Shown here: positions 37,475 to 47,125 of the stretch, one piece after another
How the letters are laid out: the number at the start of each line of letters is the position of its first letter
Position numbering within the stretch: position 1 is the stretch's first letter
From: an uncultured Candidatus Poseidoniales archaeon
Lineage (GTDB): Archaea > Thermoplasmatota > Poseidoniia > Poseidoniales > Poseidoniaceae
Direction: 5' to 3'
DNA length: 64,000 nucleotides
Assembly: GCA_902605365.1 (NCBI GenBank)
Contig: CACLCM010000002.1
Location: 39,964-103,963 of the forward strand
Notes under the pieces: model-generated
Database searches by the model: none
The model's input: only the letters and a program-made list of their open reading frames with translations
What the model was told of the DNA's origin: nothing
Program-made: the position numbers and the translations under genes

Positions 37475-38910
37475 CCCACCAATGCTTCTCTAATTCGCAT
37501 CAAAGGGCCACCGTCGCCGACAGGTACAGTTTGTCCCTTTCCACAGAAGCCAGGTGCTGCTAAATGAGCATCTTTGGTAAGTCCGTCCACATCTTTGAGA
37601 ATCTGTAAAGTCATTCCTGAAACACTGACATCCTTTACCGGGCGTGATAATGAACCATTTTCAATAATCCAAGCCTCCTGTGCTGCGAATTGGAAAGAGC
37701 CTCGACCAGTATCAACCTGTCCGCCTCGGCTACCACAAGCATATATTCCAAAATCAATGTCCTCGATTAATTCATCTAAATCATGGTGTGAACCACCTTG
37801 AATTATTGTGTTTGACATTCTAACAAGAGGGTGATGAAGACCATCTTGTGCTCTTGCTCCACCGTTTGGCTCCAGGTCATACCTATGAGCCGTTTCTCTG
37901 TGATTGAGATATTCTGTAAGTACGCCGTTTACGATTAAATTCTTGGGCCTTGGGTCTACACCTTCATCATCGATAGGATAGCAACCATAGCCACCTCGCA
38001 AGGTTGGATCATCGACAACTGTGCAAATTTCTGAGCCAATTGTTTTCCCTAGTCTACCCTCTAGACACGAATCACCCGCTGCTACCAAATCGGCTTCACA
38101 AGGATGCCCTAATGCTTCATGGATGTAAACTCCTGTCAAATCTCGGTCGGCAACCAATGGGAACCTACCTGATGGCGCTCTTTCAGCACCGAGTAACCTC
38201 AAAGCGGAAATCTTTGCATTTCGGCCCATTTCTCCAAGGTCACAACCCTCGATTACTTCCAAGCCACCTTCGCCGCCATGCCTCATTCTATAGGACACGA
38301 CGTCGTCACCATCTCTGGCGGTAACCATACCATTAATCAAACTCCTTTGGAATGACCAAACACGATTCATGCCTTCTGTGGTCATCAATTCGGTGTGAAT
38401 ATGTTCATCAGACCAACCTGTTGAAGTAGAAACTATTCTTTCATCATCTTTAGCCTCATTATCGATAGCTAACATCATCTCTATTCTCTGGTCAAGGTCA
38501 GTATCTCTTACATCCTTAGCACTCTTCCAGTGTATTTCATCTTGGATGATAGGAACTTCTGCAAGTCCAACGATTGTTTGTGAAGGAGAACGACGTGCTG
38601 CAACTGCTTTAGCCAGTCTAAATGTAGATTCAACTTGGCCCATTATTGATGCGATATCACTTGTAGAATGGACGCCCCATGCTCCGTCGGCAAGTATCCT
38701 CATCGTTACTCCGACCTCTTGGCCGGGAATCGCCCTCTCGAGTTTACCGTCTTTGAGAGATGCAGTGTTAGTAGTCTCGCTTACAAGCCTAATTTCTGCA
38801 TACTCTGCTCCAAGGTCAGAAGCCATGTTGAGGGCTTTAGTAATCTTATCTTCATCCAATAGTCTACCACTGGAAAAGTGTGAATCAGATTGACGTGTTG
38901 CAACCACCAT
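37471..38910 (-). CDS. tldD: TldD family metallopeptidase
   Basis: GVYIHEALGHPCEADLV (HExxxH motif), C-terminal GFCGKGQTVPVGDGGP. Confidence 0.92.
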   Translation of the reverse strand: MVVATRQSDSHFSSGRLLDEDKITKALNMASDLGAEYAEIRLVSETTNTASLKDGKLERAIPGQEVGVTMRILADGAWGVHSTSDIASIMGQVESTFRLAKAVAARRSPSQTIVGLAEVPIIQDEIHWKSAKDVRDTDLDQRIEMMLAIDNEAKDDERIVSTSTGWSDEHIHTELMTTEGMNRVWSFQRSLINGMVTARDGDDVVSYRMRHGGEGGLEVIEGCDLGEMGRNAKISALRLLGAERAPSGRFPLVADRDLTGVYIHEALGHPCEADLVAAGDSCLEGRLGKTIGSEICTVVDDPTLRGGYGCYPIDDEGVDPRPKNLIVNGVLTEYLNHRETAHRYDLEPNGGARAQDGLHHPLVRMSNTIIQGGSHHDLDELIEDIDFGIYACGSRGGQVDTGRGSFQFAAQEAWIIENGSLSRPVKDVSVSGMTLQILKDVDGLTKDAHLAAPGFCGKGQTVPVGDGGPLMRIREALVG

Positions 38911-38951
38911 ATGCCAGTGGTGCAGTAGGAACTCTTTGAGACTTACTAATT

Positions 38952-39440
38952 CTAGCGCATATCTGCCAAGTGTATATGGGCTATTGCGGCATTTTCATCA
39001 GTTCCTGACTCGATCCCGATTCTGTTAGCATCAAATACCGATAAATCAGGACGATCTTGAAGACTTTTGAAACTCATTCTTCGAGCGTGTTCTGCAAAGT
39101 CCCCACTACCTGCTTCGCATGACAGGTCGACAATCCACGCTGTTTTATCCCCTTCACAAATACCTGCGCGTTTGAAACTAGATGCGACATGATGTGTGCC
39201 CGATAATAAACGAATGAATTCACCATCCAATGAATTCGATTTCATTACTCCTCTTTCGCTATTCCTCATCAGTACTTGATGAGCAACCCATCCATGAATA
39301 TCGCTAGCCAAACATGAACCTCCAACAAGAGCCCAATATTCCGAATCACGAACTTCCAGCCACGACATTACAAGAGCTCTAGGGTCTTTGCAAGGGACAT
39401 CCAATTCGACCCTTAAACAGGGAAAAGGTGGTGCGGTCAC
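38952..39440 (-). CDS. KEOPS complex subunit Cgi121-like
   Basis: HGWVAHQVLMRNSERGVMKSNSLDGEFIRLLSGTHHVASSFKRAGICEGDKTAWIVDL matches the Cgi121 pattern; adjacent to Hel308. Confidence 0.75.
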   Translation of the reverse strand: MTAPPFPCLRVELDVPCKDPRALVMSWLEVRDSEYWALVGGSCLASDIHGWVAHQVLMRNSERGVMKSNSLDGEFIRLLSGTHHVASSFKRAGICEGDKTAWIVDLSCEAGSGDFAEHARRMSFKSLQDRPDLSVFDANRIGIESGTDENAAIAHIHLADMR

Positions 39441-39464
39441 AACATCCCCAAACCATTCTTGGTT

Positions 39465-41975
39465 TCAATCCTGACGCTCACCCGGTAATGGTTCATCATC
39501 ACTTCTAGGTTGCTTTTGTTTGCCAGATACTGAAAGGCTACGAACAGATTCCATGATTCTCTCAACCAGAACAGGGCCCCAGCCTCGCATTGATTTCAAA
39601 CTGTCTAATTGCTTAGAAGACATTGCTAACAAGTCCGCAGGAGTACGAACCCCCATTTTCGAAAGTGTTCTTGCACGATTACGACCTACATTCCTAACCT
39701 GGACTAATTGAAGTAAATCCTTTTTGCAACCAGCTCTTACTCTTGCCCGAGTCAAATCTAACATAGCAGCGAGTTCAACAACATGCCCTAGGTGTTCTTC
39801 TGCAAAAACGTCATCTCGGAGTAAAACTTCTCTAGAAGCCAATAGTAACCAAGCCATCAAATCTGTTCGGGAATGAACATCTCCTGGTGTCACTCCAATC
39901 TCCTTTTCGATATTGCGTAAGTCTATTTCTTCGTACCACATCTCGGTACACCAAGCGCTTTTTACCAAACCCATAGCCCTTTCATCAATCGGGCTTTCAA
40001 TCAATAATTCATCCTCAACCAATGCGGCTTTTTGTCTTAAAGTACTACCAAATTCTAATTCGCTAGACTTTGGCCACAGGGATAAGAAATCTGGAGTTGC
40101 AGCAACCAAGTGACATAGACTGAACTCCGTAACAGGTAGGGATTGGCGAACGATTCTTCTCACCGCTCTCCTTAACCCATCGATCATGATATCTGCAGAT
40201 AAGGGGTCTATGTACAACTGAGCTACTCTTTCGCCCATTGCTGTTGCTTCATAACGAGTATCTAGAGCCTCTACTTCGAAAGATTCTGGAGCGGAGATAG
40301 TGATGCTGGAAGCACGTTGGAACCCAAATGTTGCTTCTGTCGGCTCTCTTGTTTTGTTGGTAGAGAAACTAACCCCTGAAGCTGATTGTGCAGCATCTAC
40401 CCAAGATGGTGTTTCGTCATCCCAAGACTCACTTACTGTCCCAACATTTGCCCTTCTGATAAATCTCTTTTCCACCAACCATTTCAACATTGAATCAATG
40501 TTCTCCTGGAGGTAGGAATGAGTTTGCGAATGGCCAAGGTATGTGCTTGAGAAGAAATCTCCAATTTCACTTCGTAAGTTCAATCCGCCAGTAGCTATCG
40601 TAGATAGAAGATGAAACCTCAATGCGGGTTCAGCAGCTAATTTCGAGGTTATATCTTCGACTGGACCGTGAATGTAACGGTCAGCAATTGCATCGGCGAC
40701 CTCTCTGGGGTCGCCGCCTTTGCAAGCCAGCCAAGCCTCTCCTTTAGGGTCGTATCGAGGCCTTCCGGCTCTACCAAGCATCTGCCTTACTTCCATTACA
40801 GGTAGGAAACGACTCATTCCATCCTCGTATCTTTTTAAATCTCGAACCAAAACTCTTCGTGCGGGCAAATTTACACCTGCTGCAAGTGTTGGAGTGGCAC
40901 ATAAACAGTGTAAAACACGTTGCTTGAATGCATCTTCGATCAGGCTACGCTGATTATGCCTTAGTCCTGCGTGATGGAATGCAACGCCGCCAAGAACACA
41001 TTCTGCTAGAATATCACCCATAGCAGAATTTGATGCCCTGGCCAATTTAGAAGACAATTCTTTCAATGGGATAAGGGATTCAGGGTCTGATTTTGAAAGG
41101 AATTTGTGCATCCGTTGACCTAACTTCTTAGCTTCAGACTGTGCAGAACGTCGAGTTGCAACGAAAACAAGAAGTTGTCCTCCTTGCTCATGGACATCGC
41201 TTAGTGCGGCCCAAGAAATGTGACTCTTAGGTCCGCTAAGGGTGCGAGGAGGATTTAGAGAACCTAGAGTGGTTAATTCGCTCTGCTGAATCGCCCGGGG
41301 CTCTAAATCCAATTCTGCTAAAGTGGCATATTCAAGGCTGACTGGACGCCAATTTGATACTATCAATTCACTGTCGAGCCAATCTGCTAAGTCTTGAGAA
41401 TTACCTACTGTAGCGGATAATGTGATTATCTGCGCTTCAGGTAGAAGATGGCGTATTCTAGCGAGATTGATTTCCATAGTAGGCCCTCTATGACTATCAT
41501 TTACTAGATGGAATTCATCGGCAACGACAATTGAAACACGACGTAAAACTTCAGGTTTTGAACGCATTAGAGAATCTAATTTTTCGCTGGTACAAACTAA
41601 GATATCACAATCATCTATCTGGCGTGCTTCACTAGGCGCATCTCCAATTCCTAAACCAATTTTCAATCCTAAATGCTCCCCCAACTGCTTCAATTCATTT
41701 TGCTTCTCGCTGGCAAGGGCTTTCAGTGGAACGATGTATATACCTCTAGAACCTACATCTCGAACTTTGATTTGGTGGACAATTCCCATGAAAGCAACCA
41801 GACTTTTACCGCTGGCAGTTGGAATGCAAACCATGGTATTCTTGCCAGCAAGAACCGGAATCATTGCTTCAGCCTGAGGAGGGTGGAGATTGTTAATCCC
41901 CCACTCGTTGTCTAAAAAATCCACGAAATCGGTAGGGAGCCCTAGGCGAGAAATCACACGTTCTGGCTCACCCAT
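39465..41975 (-). CDS. hel308: Ski2-like DNA helicase Hel308
   Basis: CIPTASGKSLVAFMGI, VADEFHLVND, TLSATVGN, ATPTLAAGVNLPAR, QMLGRAGRPRYD, C-terminal HhH VRNVGRNRARTLSKMG. Confidence 0.93.
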   Translation of the reverse strand: MGEPERVISRLGLPTDFVDFLDNEWGINNLHPPQAEAMIPVLAGKNTMVCIPTASGKSLVAFMGIVHQIKVRDVGSRGIYIVPLKALASEKQNELKQLGEHLGLKIGLGIGDAPSEARQIDDCDILVCTSEKLDSLMRSKPEVLRRVSIVVADEFHLVNDSHRGPTMEINLARIRHLLPEAQIITLSATVGNSQDLADWLDSELIVSNWRPVSLEYATLAELDLEPRAIQQSELTTLGSLNPPRTLSGPKSHISWAALSDVHEQGGQLLVFVATRRSAQSEAKKLGQRMHKFLSKSDPESLIPLKELSSKLARASNSAMGDILAECVLGGVAFHHAGLRHNQRSLIEDAFKQRVLHCLCATPTLAAGVNLPARRVLVRDLKRYEDGMSRFLPVMEVRQMLGRAGRPRYDPKGEAWLACKGGDPREVADAIADRYIHGPVEDITSKLAAEPALRFHLLSTIATGGLNLRSEIGDFFSSTYLGHSQTHSYLQENIDSMLKWLVEKRFIRRANVGTVSESWDDETPSWVDAAQSASGVSFSTNKTREPTEATFGFQRASSITISAPESFEVEALDTRYEATAMGERVAQLYIDPLSADIMIDGLRRAVRRIVRQSLPVTEFSLCHLVAATPDFLSLWPKSSELEFGSTLRQKAALVEDELLIESPIDERAMGLVKSAWCTEMWYEEIDLRNIEKEIGVTPGDVHSRTDLMAWLLLASREVLLRDDVFAEEHLGHVVELAAMLDLTRARVRAGCKKDLLQLVQVRNVGRNRARTLSKMGVRTPADLLAMSSKQLDSLKSMRGWGPVLVERIMESVRSLSVSGKQKQPRSDDEPLPGERQD

Positions 41976-42060
41976 GATTCACTAGTGTGGGTCAATAGTC
42001 CAAAAGGTAAGCGATTGATTAGCCGACATCCTCAAGGCCTATCTGCCATGTGGCCATGAC

Positions 42061-42702
42061 ATGAGCCCCGATGATAGCATGGTCGATGAGAGACTTTCAG
42101 TCTTCGATGACGAGCCTGATTTGAACGATTGGTTTGAGGTTATTTGTGGCTCATTAATGGCCGTAATAGGCATATTCCAACTAATATCTCCGGGTAATTT
42201 AGTCGACCCTGATGTGATGCGCTGGTTTGCTGCTGCTGTTGCAGTTGCAGGAATTATGTGGGCAGCACATGGATTGAAAGACATGGCCATCAAAGAAGTT
42301 CGCAAATCGATAGTGCTCCTAGACATGACCTCCCGCCAAGGCTCAGTGGATTATGGGTTGATCAGAGATGTTATTCTAAATCCAAATCAATATGCTGATT
42401 TCCTAGTAAAAGAATACGAAAATGCGTATTCCGATGGAGTCATCTCGGATAAGGAACTTTCAGAATTGAAAACAATCCAAGACGCTCTTGGAATTAGTGA
42501 TGAAGCTGCGGCTAAGATTGCAGTAGGTGCAGCGATTAAATCTGCAATTGCAGACGGCATTGTAAGCGATGAAGAAAGAGCAATGATAGACAAAGCAGCA
42601 ACTAGCCTTTCCAAAGCTAAGCGTACTAAACTAACAAAAGCATTGGACAATGGGAAAATCACCGAAGAAGTCGAGAAGATTCTCAAATCACTCGATGACT
42701 AA
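42061..42702 (+). CDS. Membrane protein with TerB-like C-terminal domain
   Basis: Two TMs then YSDGVISDKELSELKTIQDALGISDEAAAKIAVGAAIKSAIADGIVSDEERAMIDKAA. Confidence 0.65.
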   Translation: MSPDDSMVDERLSVFDDEPDLNDWFEVICGSLMAVIGIFQLISPGNLVDPDVMRWFAAAVAVAGIMWAAHGLKDMAIKEVRKSIVLLDMTSRQGSVDYGLIRDVILNPNQYADFLVKEYENAYSDGVISDKELSELKTIQDALGISDEAAAKIAVGAAIKSAIADGIVSDEERAMIDKAATSLSKAKRTKLTKALDNGKITEEVEKILKSLDD

Positions 42703-44720
42703 TTCCCCCACATATTATCAGATACAAGCCTATTGAGTATCTCTTTAGCTCTACGGCGACGTCTATTTTCCATTGTAATACCTAGAACTGTTAGGGTAAT
42801 ACCGGCAATTACCCAGAGGTATTGAGACTCAAGCAAGGATGAAGCAGGAGTAACTGCTGTTGAAGTGTACAGTAGATTATGGTCAATTTCCCCACTCAAT
42901 TGTATTCGGAAATCTAGATCATCTTTTGCTCCATCTAACATAGTAATAGAGATAAGACTAGGATAGAGGTTGTCCTGCATCAACCTCCAACGTCCATCTG
43001 GTATATCGATTGGACGAGTACCCCATGCCGGGTCTTGAATTAATCCAAGACTTCTAGATTCGGTCATTTCTGTTTTGAAATGTATGACATTCGATTCGGG
43101 AATCTCATCTACAATTAGTAATGCTTCAAGCATCAAAATGTCAAGTATTAGAGTTCTAGCTGCTAGTAGAATAAAACTTCGTGAATGAGGGTCTAACATA
43201 TCATCTGTCGACTGAAAATCACTTTTCTGTGCGACTTTTGCAAAAATTAGTTGCTCAAAATCCAATTCATAAATTTGAGGAATATGTAATTGCCATCTGC
43301 CATCATCAAGAGGCCAAGCAGAATCTGCTTCTAGACGTACAGAAAGTACCTCTCCATCCAACATACCGAAGGTCGCTCCCACATGCATGGCTCTAGATGA
43401 AGCGGGTGTACCCGGGTGTGATGCATGCCATAATTGGTCTAATCTAGTGTCTATTAATTCATCTAGGCTGCTTTCATCAGAGGATTGAACTTCTCCACCA
43501 ATAACCCATAATGGGGAAATTACGCCACCTAAAATCAAAATTAATACTCCGGGAATAAATATTCCAAATCGAATCGGTTTCGAAGTTGTCTCTTCTCTAA
43601 TCTCGATGAATAAACCAACCAATATTGCCAAAGAAAGTATGAGAACCATTACTCCAGAAGCGGCATTGAGTTCCTCTGCACCTGTTTCTTCGCCCTTCAT
43701 TCCAAGTCCTTCCCATTCCCAAGAAGAATAATCAAATTCTTCGGGAGAAGTTGGTCCAAGACTCTCAAAAGCAATCAAACCGGCCCATTGGTATGGCTGG
43801 AACGCGTTTAGACGACCACCGATGCACAGATTGTAATCTCCGGTTGGTAATGCTCTCCACTGCCAAGTCATTCTTGTCTCTTCGTTGACAATCTGAGTTT
43901 CTAATTCTGGAGAAGGGGCAAGCCTTCGGTCAGGAAGAATAAGGTCGGGCTGACCATGAGATTGCTCAATTTCAGAAGGCACTACCTCCCAAACAAATGT
44001 AATACGTAAGATCTCATGACTTGCTACTTCAAATGCCCAGCAATCTCTATCGTCTTCAACCAATGCTCCATAGTGATTGGTTTCTAGTTCAGTATTTCGA
44101 GGAGATGAATCTGAGGAAGGCTCGTCTATGTTACGTGATTCCACATCTTCCGACCAGATGATATCGAGGAACATGTAGGATGCCCCTCTAAGGTTGAGTT
44201 GCCAGGTTCCTGGGCGGTCTACATCAAATTGCAACAGGATTCTTATTGGCTCATCTGGCCAAAGAAGCCTCTCGCCGCCATGATTTATTGGCTCATTTTC
44301 GATGAAGTGTGGGCCAGATATCCCGTCAGTAGGGTTGTTATCGCCTTCTAAATCGATTACTGTAGTAGATTGAGCAATAATGACTGTCACTTGTACATCT
44401 GGTCTAGAAAGTCCGATTACGTCATCTTGGTATCGCAAATCTACCTGTAGTTCATCTATTTCATCAGGAATTAAAGCAATTTCACTTTGGACTGGAGTCA
44501 TTGGTAATTCGATAAAAATGGTTTCTGGAGAGAATGGAGTCGCCGAATTTACCGTACCGCTTATGCTTTCATCACCAGTATGGAATTCTGTCAATGAACA
44601 ATCATCAACATCGTTACATGAGAACCATAGCTCTCCTCCGCCTTCTTCTGAATCAATTGCAGCAGAAGCGATAGGGGCGCTCAATAAACAGAGAAGAGCA
44701 ATCGCTACTAGTCTCCGCAT
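42699..44720 (-). CDS. Uncharacterised secreted/membrane-anchored protein
   Basis: 673 aa with signal peptide (MRRLVAIALLCLLSAPIASA) and internal/C-terminal TMs. Confidence 0.7.
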   Translation of the reverse strand: MRRLVAIALLCLLSAPIASAAIDSEEGGGELWFSCNDVDDCSLTEFHTGDESISGTVNSATPFSPETIFIELPMTPVQSEIALIPDEIDELQVDLRYQDDVIGLSRPDVQVTVIIAQSTTVIDLEGDNNPTDGISGPHFIENEPINHGGERLLWPDEPIRILLQFDVDRPGTWQLNLRGASYMFLDIIWSEDVESRNIDEPSSDSSPRNTELETNHYGALVEDDRDCWAFEVASHEILRITFVWEVVPSEIEQSHGQPDLILPDRRLAPSPELETQIVNEETRMTWQWRALPTGDYNLCIGGRLNAFQPYQWAGLIAFESLGPTSPEEFDYSSWEWEGLGMKGEETGAEELNAASGVMVLILSLAILVGLFIEIREETTSKPIRFGIFIPGVLILILGGVISPLWVIGGEVQSSDESSLDELIDTRLDQLWHASHPGTPASSRAMHVGATFGMLDGEVLSVRLEADSAWPLDDGRWQLHIPQIYELDFEQLIFAKVAQKSDFQSTDDMLDPHSRSFILLAARTLILDILMLEALLIVDEIPESNVIHFKTEMTESRSLGLIQDPAWGTRPIDIPDGRWRLMQDNLYPSLISITMLDGAKDDLDFRIQLSGEIDHNLLYTSTAVTPASSLLESQYLWVIAGITLTVLGITMENRRRRRAKEILNRLVSDNMWGN

Positions 44721-44746
44721 AGAGCCTTGTCACTGACTAAACCTAA

Positions 44747-45286
44747 TCACTGTGACGCCTTATTGGGTACATCGACCAATACAGTACGGCAAATACGACA
44801 AAGGTATCTCCCCTTACCCGCTTTTTGTCTAGGATATTCTTTTTCACATGAATTACAAACCCACAACCAACTAGCCTTTTCCATTCTCAACATTTCGGTA
44901 AATGATGAGCCCATTTGTCCAGACTTCTTGCTAGGCCACAATTCTTCGAGAGAACGAAAAGTGGAATCATGTGCAGTGTAACCCAATGCATGAACGAACT
45001 CGTGATGCATTACCCATGCCCCGTATGGTAGCCATTCATCGGATAATAATCTGGGATGTATATCGATCACTTCGACTTCTTCAGGCATAGTTGGTTTTCT
45101 AACTCCTCGCTTCCACCTGGTCACACCGTGGCGTTGAGTTGCATTCTTTTTTAGAACGCCTAATTTAATGTCTGTTAACTTAGTAAGTTCCTCTTCACTC
45201 CAAACACCCATAGACATCATGACCTCAATAACGAAATCACGAAGTTGGATTAATTCCAATAACTGAGACTTGGATGCTTTTGCCAT
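44747..45286 (-). CDS. SprT-like zinc metalloprotease
   Basis: WVMHHEFVHALGY (HExxH), C-terminal zinc ribbon CNSCEKEYPRQKAGKGRYLCRIC. Confidence 0.8.
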   Translation of the reverse strand: MAKASKSQLLELIQLRDFVIEVMMSMGVWSEEELTKLTDIKLGVLKKNATQRHGVTRWKRGVRKPTMPEEVEVIDIHPRLLSDEWLPYGAWVMHHEFVHALGYTAHDSTFRSLEELWPSKKSGQMGSSFTEMLRMEKASWLWVCNSCEKEYPRQKAGKGRYLCRICRTVLVDVPNKASQ

Positions 45287-45766
45287 TCAAGACCACCGAT
45301 GATAGGCAGGGTGTCCATCTTTGACAGCAACAAAAAGTCCTTTTCCAGTTGCGCACACTTTGCCATTGGCTGTGAGAGTCATCTTGATATTTGCACGGTC
45401 ATCCAATAACTCCTCGACTTCAGCCAAGATGTGTAATTCGACATCTGTAGGAGTTGGCCTGCGTAAAGATATGCTGTAATTTGCGGTAACTGTACAAGGG
45501 GGCTCATCTAATCCTAAAGCATCCATAAGAGCAATTGCTGCAGCCCAATTACCATGACAATCCATCAGGCTACCAATTATTCCTCCATTTACCATACCAG
45601 GAAATGCTTGATGTTCATCTGACGGAGTGAATTTTAATTCTAAACCACCTTCGCATCGATGCGAATCGATTTGTAACCCTTTTTCATTAGCAGGCCCACA
45701 ACCAAAACAAATCGATGAAGGGGCATATTGCCTCTGAACTCCAACTCCCATGTTGGGGCAAGGCAC
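45287..45766 (-). CDS. PaaI/hotdog-fold thioesterase family protein
   Basis: CFGCGPANEKGLQI...FPGMVNGGIIGSLMDCHGNWAA. Confidence 0.82.
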   Translation of the reverse strand: MPCPNMGVGVQRQYAPSSICFGCGPANEKGLQIDSHRCEGGLELKFTPSDEHQAFPGMVNGGIIGSLMDCHGNWAAAIALMDALGLDEPPCTVTANYSISLRRPTPTDVELHILAEVEELLDDRANIKMTLTANGKVCATGKGLFVAVKDGHPAYHRWS

Positions 45767-45830
45767 AAGGAGGTTGATTTGTTTATCCGGACTTCCATCA
45801 CCTTGATGTCCCTTCAGTTAATGGACCACC

Positions 45831-47123
45831 ATGGCGGGGAAGAAGCGACGGGTCAGAGTCGCGCATGAACTGCCAAAAACTAGACGCTTGGCAATTAAAA
45901 AAGCGCTAGCTGAACATGAATCAGAAGCAAGACCTGAATGGGATAGGACTTCGGATTGGGAAGATATTCGATTTTTGCGAAAACGAATTAAAAAAGGCGA
46001 AATGCGAACAATTGACATGCCATTATTGAACGTAGAGATGGGTGATTCTTGGCCGATTCCAGTAACTATATTTCACGGCGTTAGACCGGGGCCCGTCGTA
46101 ACTATAATTGGTGGAACCCACGGAAATGAATTAACTGGACCAAGTGCTTGTACTAACCTTCTTTCTTCCATATTCACAGGTCCAGATGGAGCATTGGACC
46201 CTAGCACAATGGCAGGTACCGTCAGAATAGTACCTGTCCTTAATCTTCCAGGATATCGGTCAAAATCAAGGTACTTTCCCGATGGCAGAGATCTAAATCG
46301 AGCCTTCCCCGGCCACTCTAAAGGCAGTACTACATCTAGGGTTGCGTATATGGTAAAGCGTAATCTTATCAAAGACTCAGACGTAATAATTGACCTGCAT
46401 AGTGCAGCAACTGGTAGATCCAACATGCCTCAAATTAGAGGTGATTTGTCTCATCCGGAATCCAACCTAATCGCTAAAGCGTTTGGAATTGAAGTTGTAC
46501 TGGACAGTAGACCCCCGAAAGGTAGCTTAAGAAAAACCGCTAACCAAATGGATATTGCCGCTATAACATATGAAGGCGGCGGAGCAAATTGGTTAGACCA
46601 AGCATCAGTAAAAGTTGCAGTACATGGATGCCTGAATGTCTTGAGAGCATTGAAAGTCATACCCAAAAACCCTAGCAGACCCCGTTTCAGACTGAATGCA
46701 GGAGGCTCATCTTGGCTTAGAGCAGGCGAAGGCGGACTGCTTGACATGTTTGTAAGACCGGGGAGTGTTGTCGAGAAGGGAGATGTTGTAGCTACGATTT
46801 CAGACCCAGGTTCTCCTGGTCTTTCAGTAGACATTGTAGCCCCTGTTGACGGTCTAATGATATGTACAGCAACAAACCCATTCGTTACAGCAGGCACACC
46901 GGTTGGACACTTCCTACCTGTGTCCAAACATATCGATTTGCTACGTTCACAAATTGATGACAGAGGGGTTCTAATCGTTAATGGAAGTCAAGGCGACGCT
47001 ATTTGGAGAGATGAAAGCGACGAAATGGTGGAAATTGAACTCGAGGGTGAATGGTCTGGTGGCTCAATTGATGCTGAATGGAATAAAGTCAATGAAGAAG
47101 AGACTGAGCAAGAAGAATCCTAG
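45831..47123 (+). CDS. Succinylglutamate desuccinylase/aspartoacylase family (M14-like) protein
   Basis: VVTIIGGTHGNELTGPSA, GRDLNRAFPG, DVIIDLHSA zinc-site pattern. Confidence 0.88.
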   Translation: MAGKKRRVRVAHELPKTRRLAIKKALAEHESEARPEWDRTSDWEDIRFLRKRIKKGEMRTIDMPLLNVEMGDSWPIPVTIFHGVRPGPVVTIIGGTHGNELTGPSACTNLLSSIFTGPDGALDPSTMAGTVRIVPVLNLPGYRSKSRYFPDGRDLNRAFPGHSKGSTTSRVAYMVKRNLIKDSDVIIDLHSAATGRSNMPQIRGDLSHPESNLIAKAFGIEVVLDSRPPKGSLRKTANQMDIAAITYEGGGANWLDQASVKVAVHGCLNVLRALKVIPKNPSRPRFRLNAGGSSWLRAGEGGLLDMFVRPGSVVEKGDVVATISDPGSPGLSVDIVAPVDGLMICTATNPFVTAGTPVGHFLPVSKHIDLLRSQIDDRGVLIVNGSQGDAIWRDESDEMVEIELEGEWSGGSIDAEWNKVNEEETEQEES

Positions 47124-47125
47124 TC

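Noticed and set aside
46451-46927. 158-aa minus-strand ORF opposite the AstE/AspA-like gene
   Set aside because: Antisense of a conserved metallopeptidase-like gene; no independent support.
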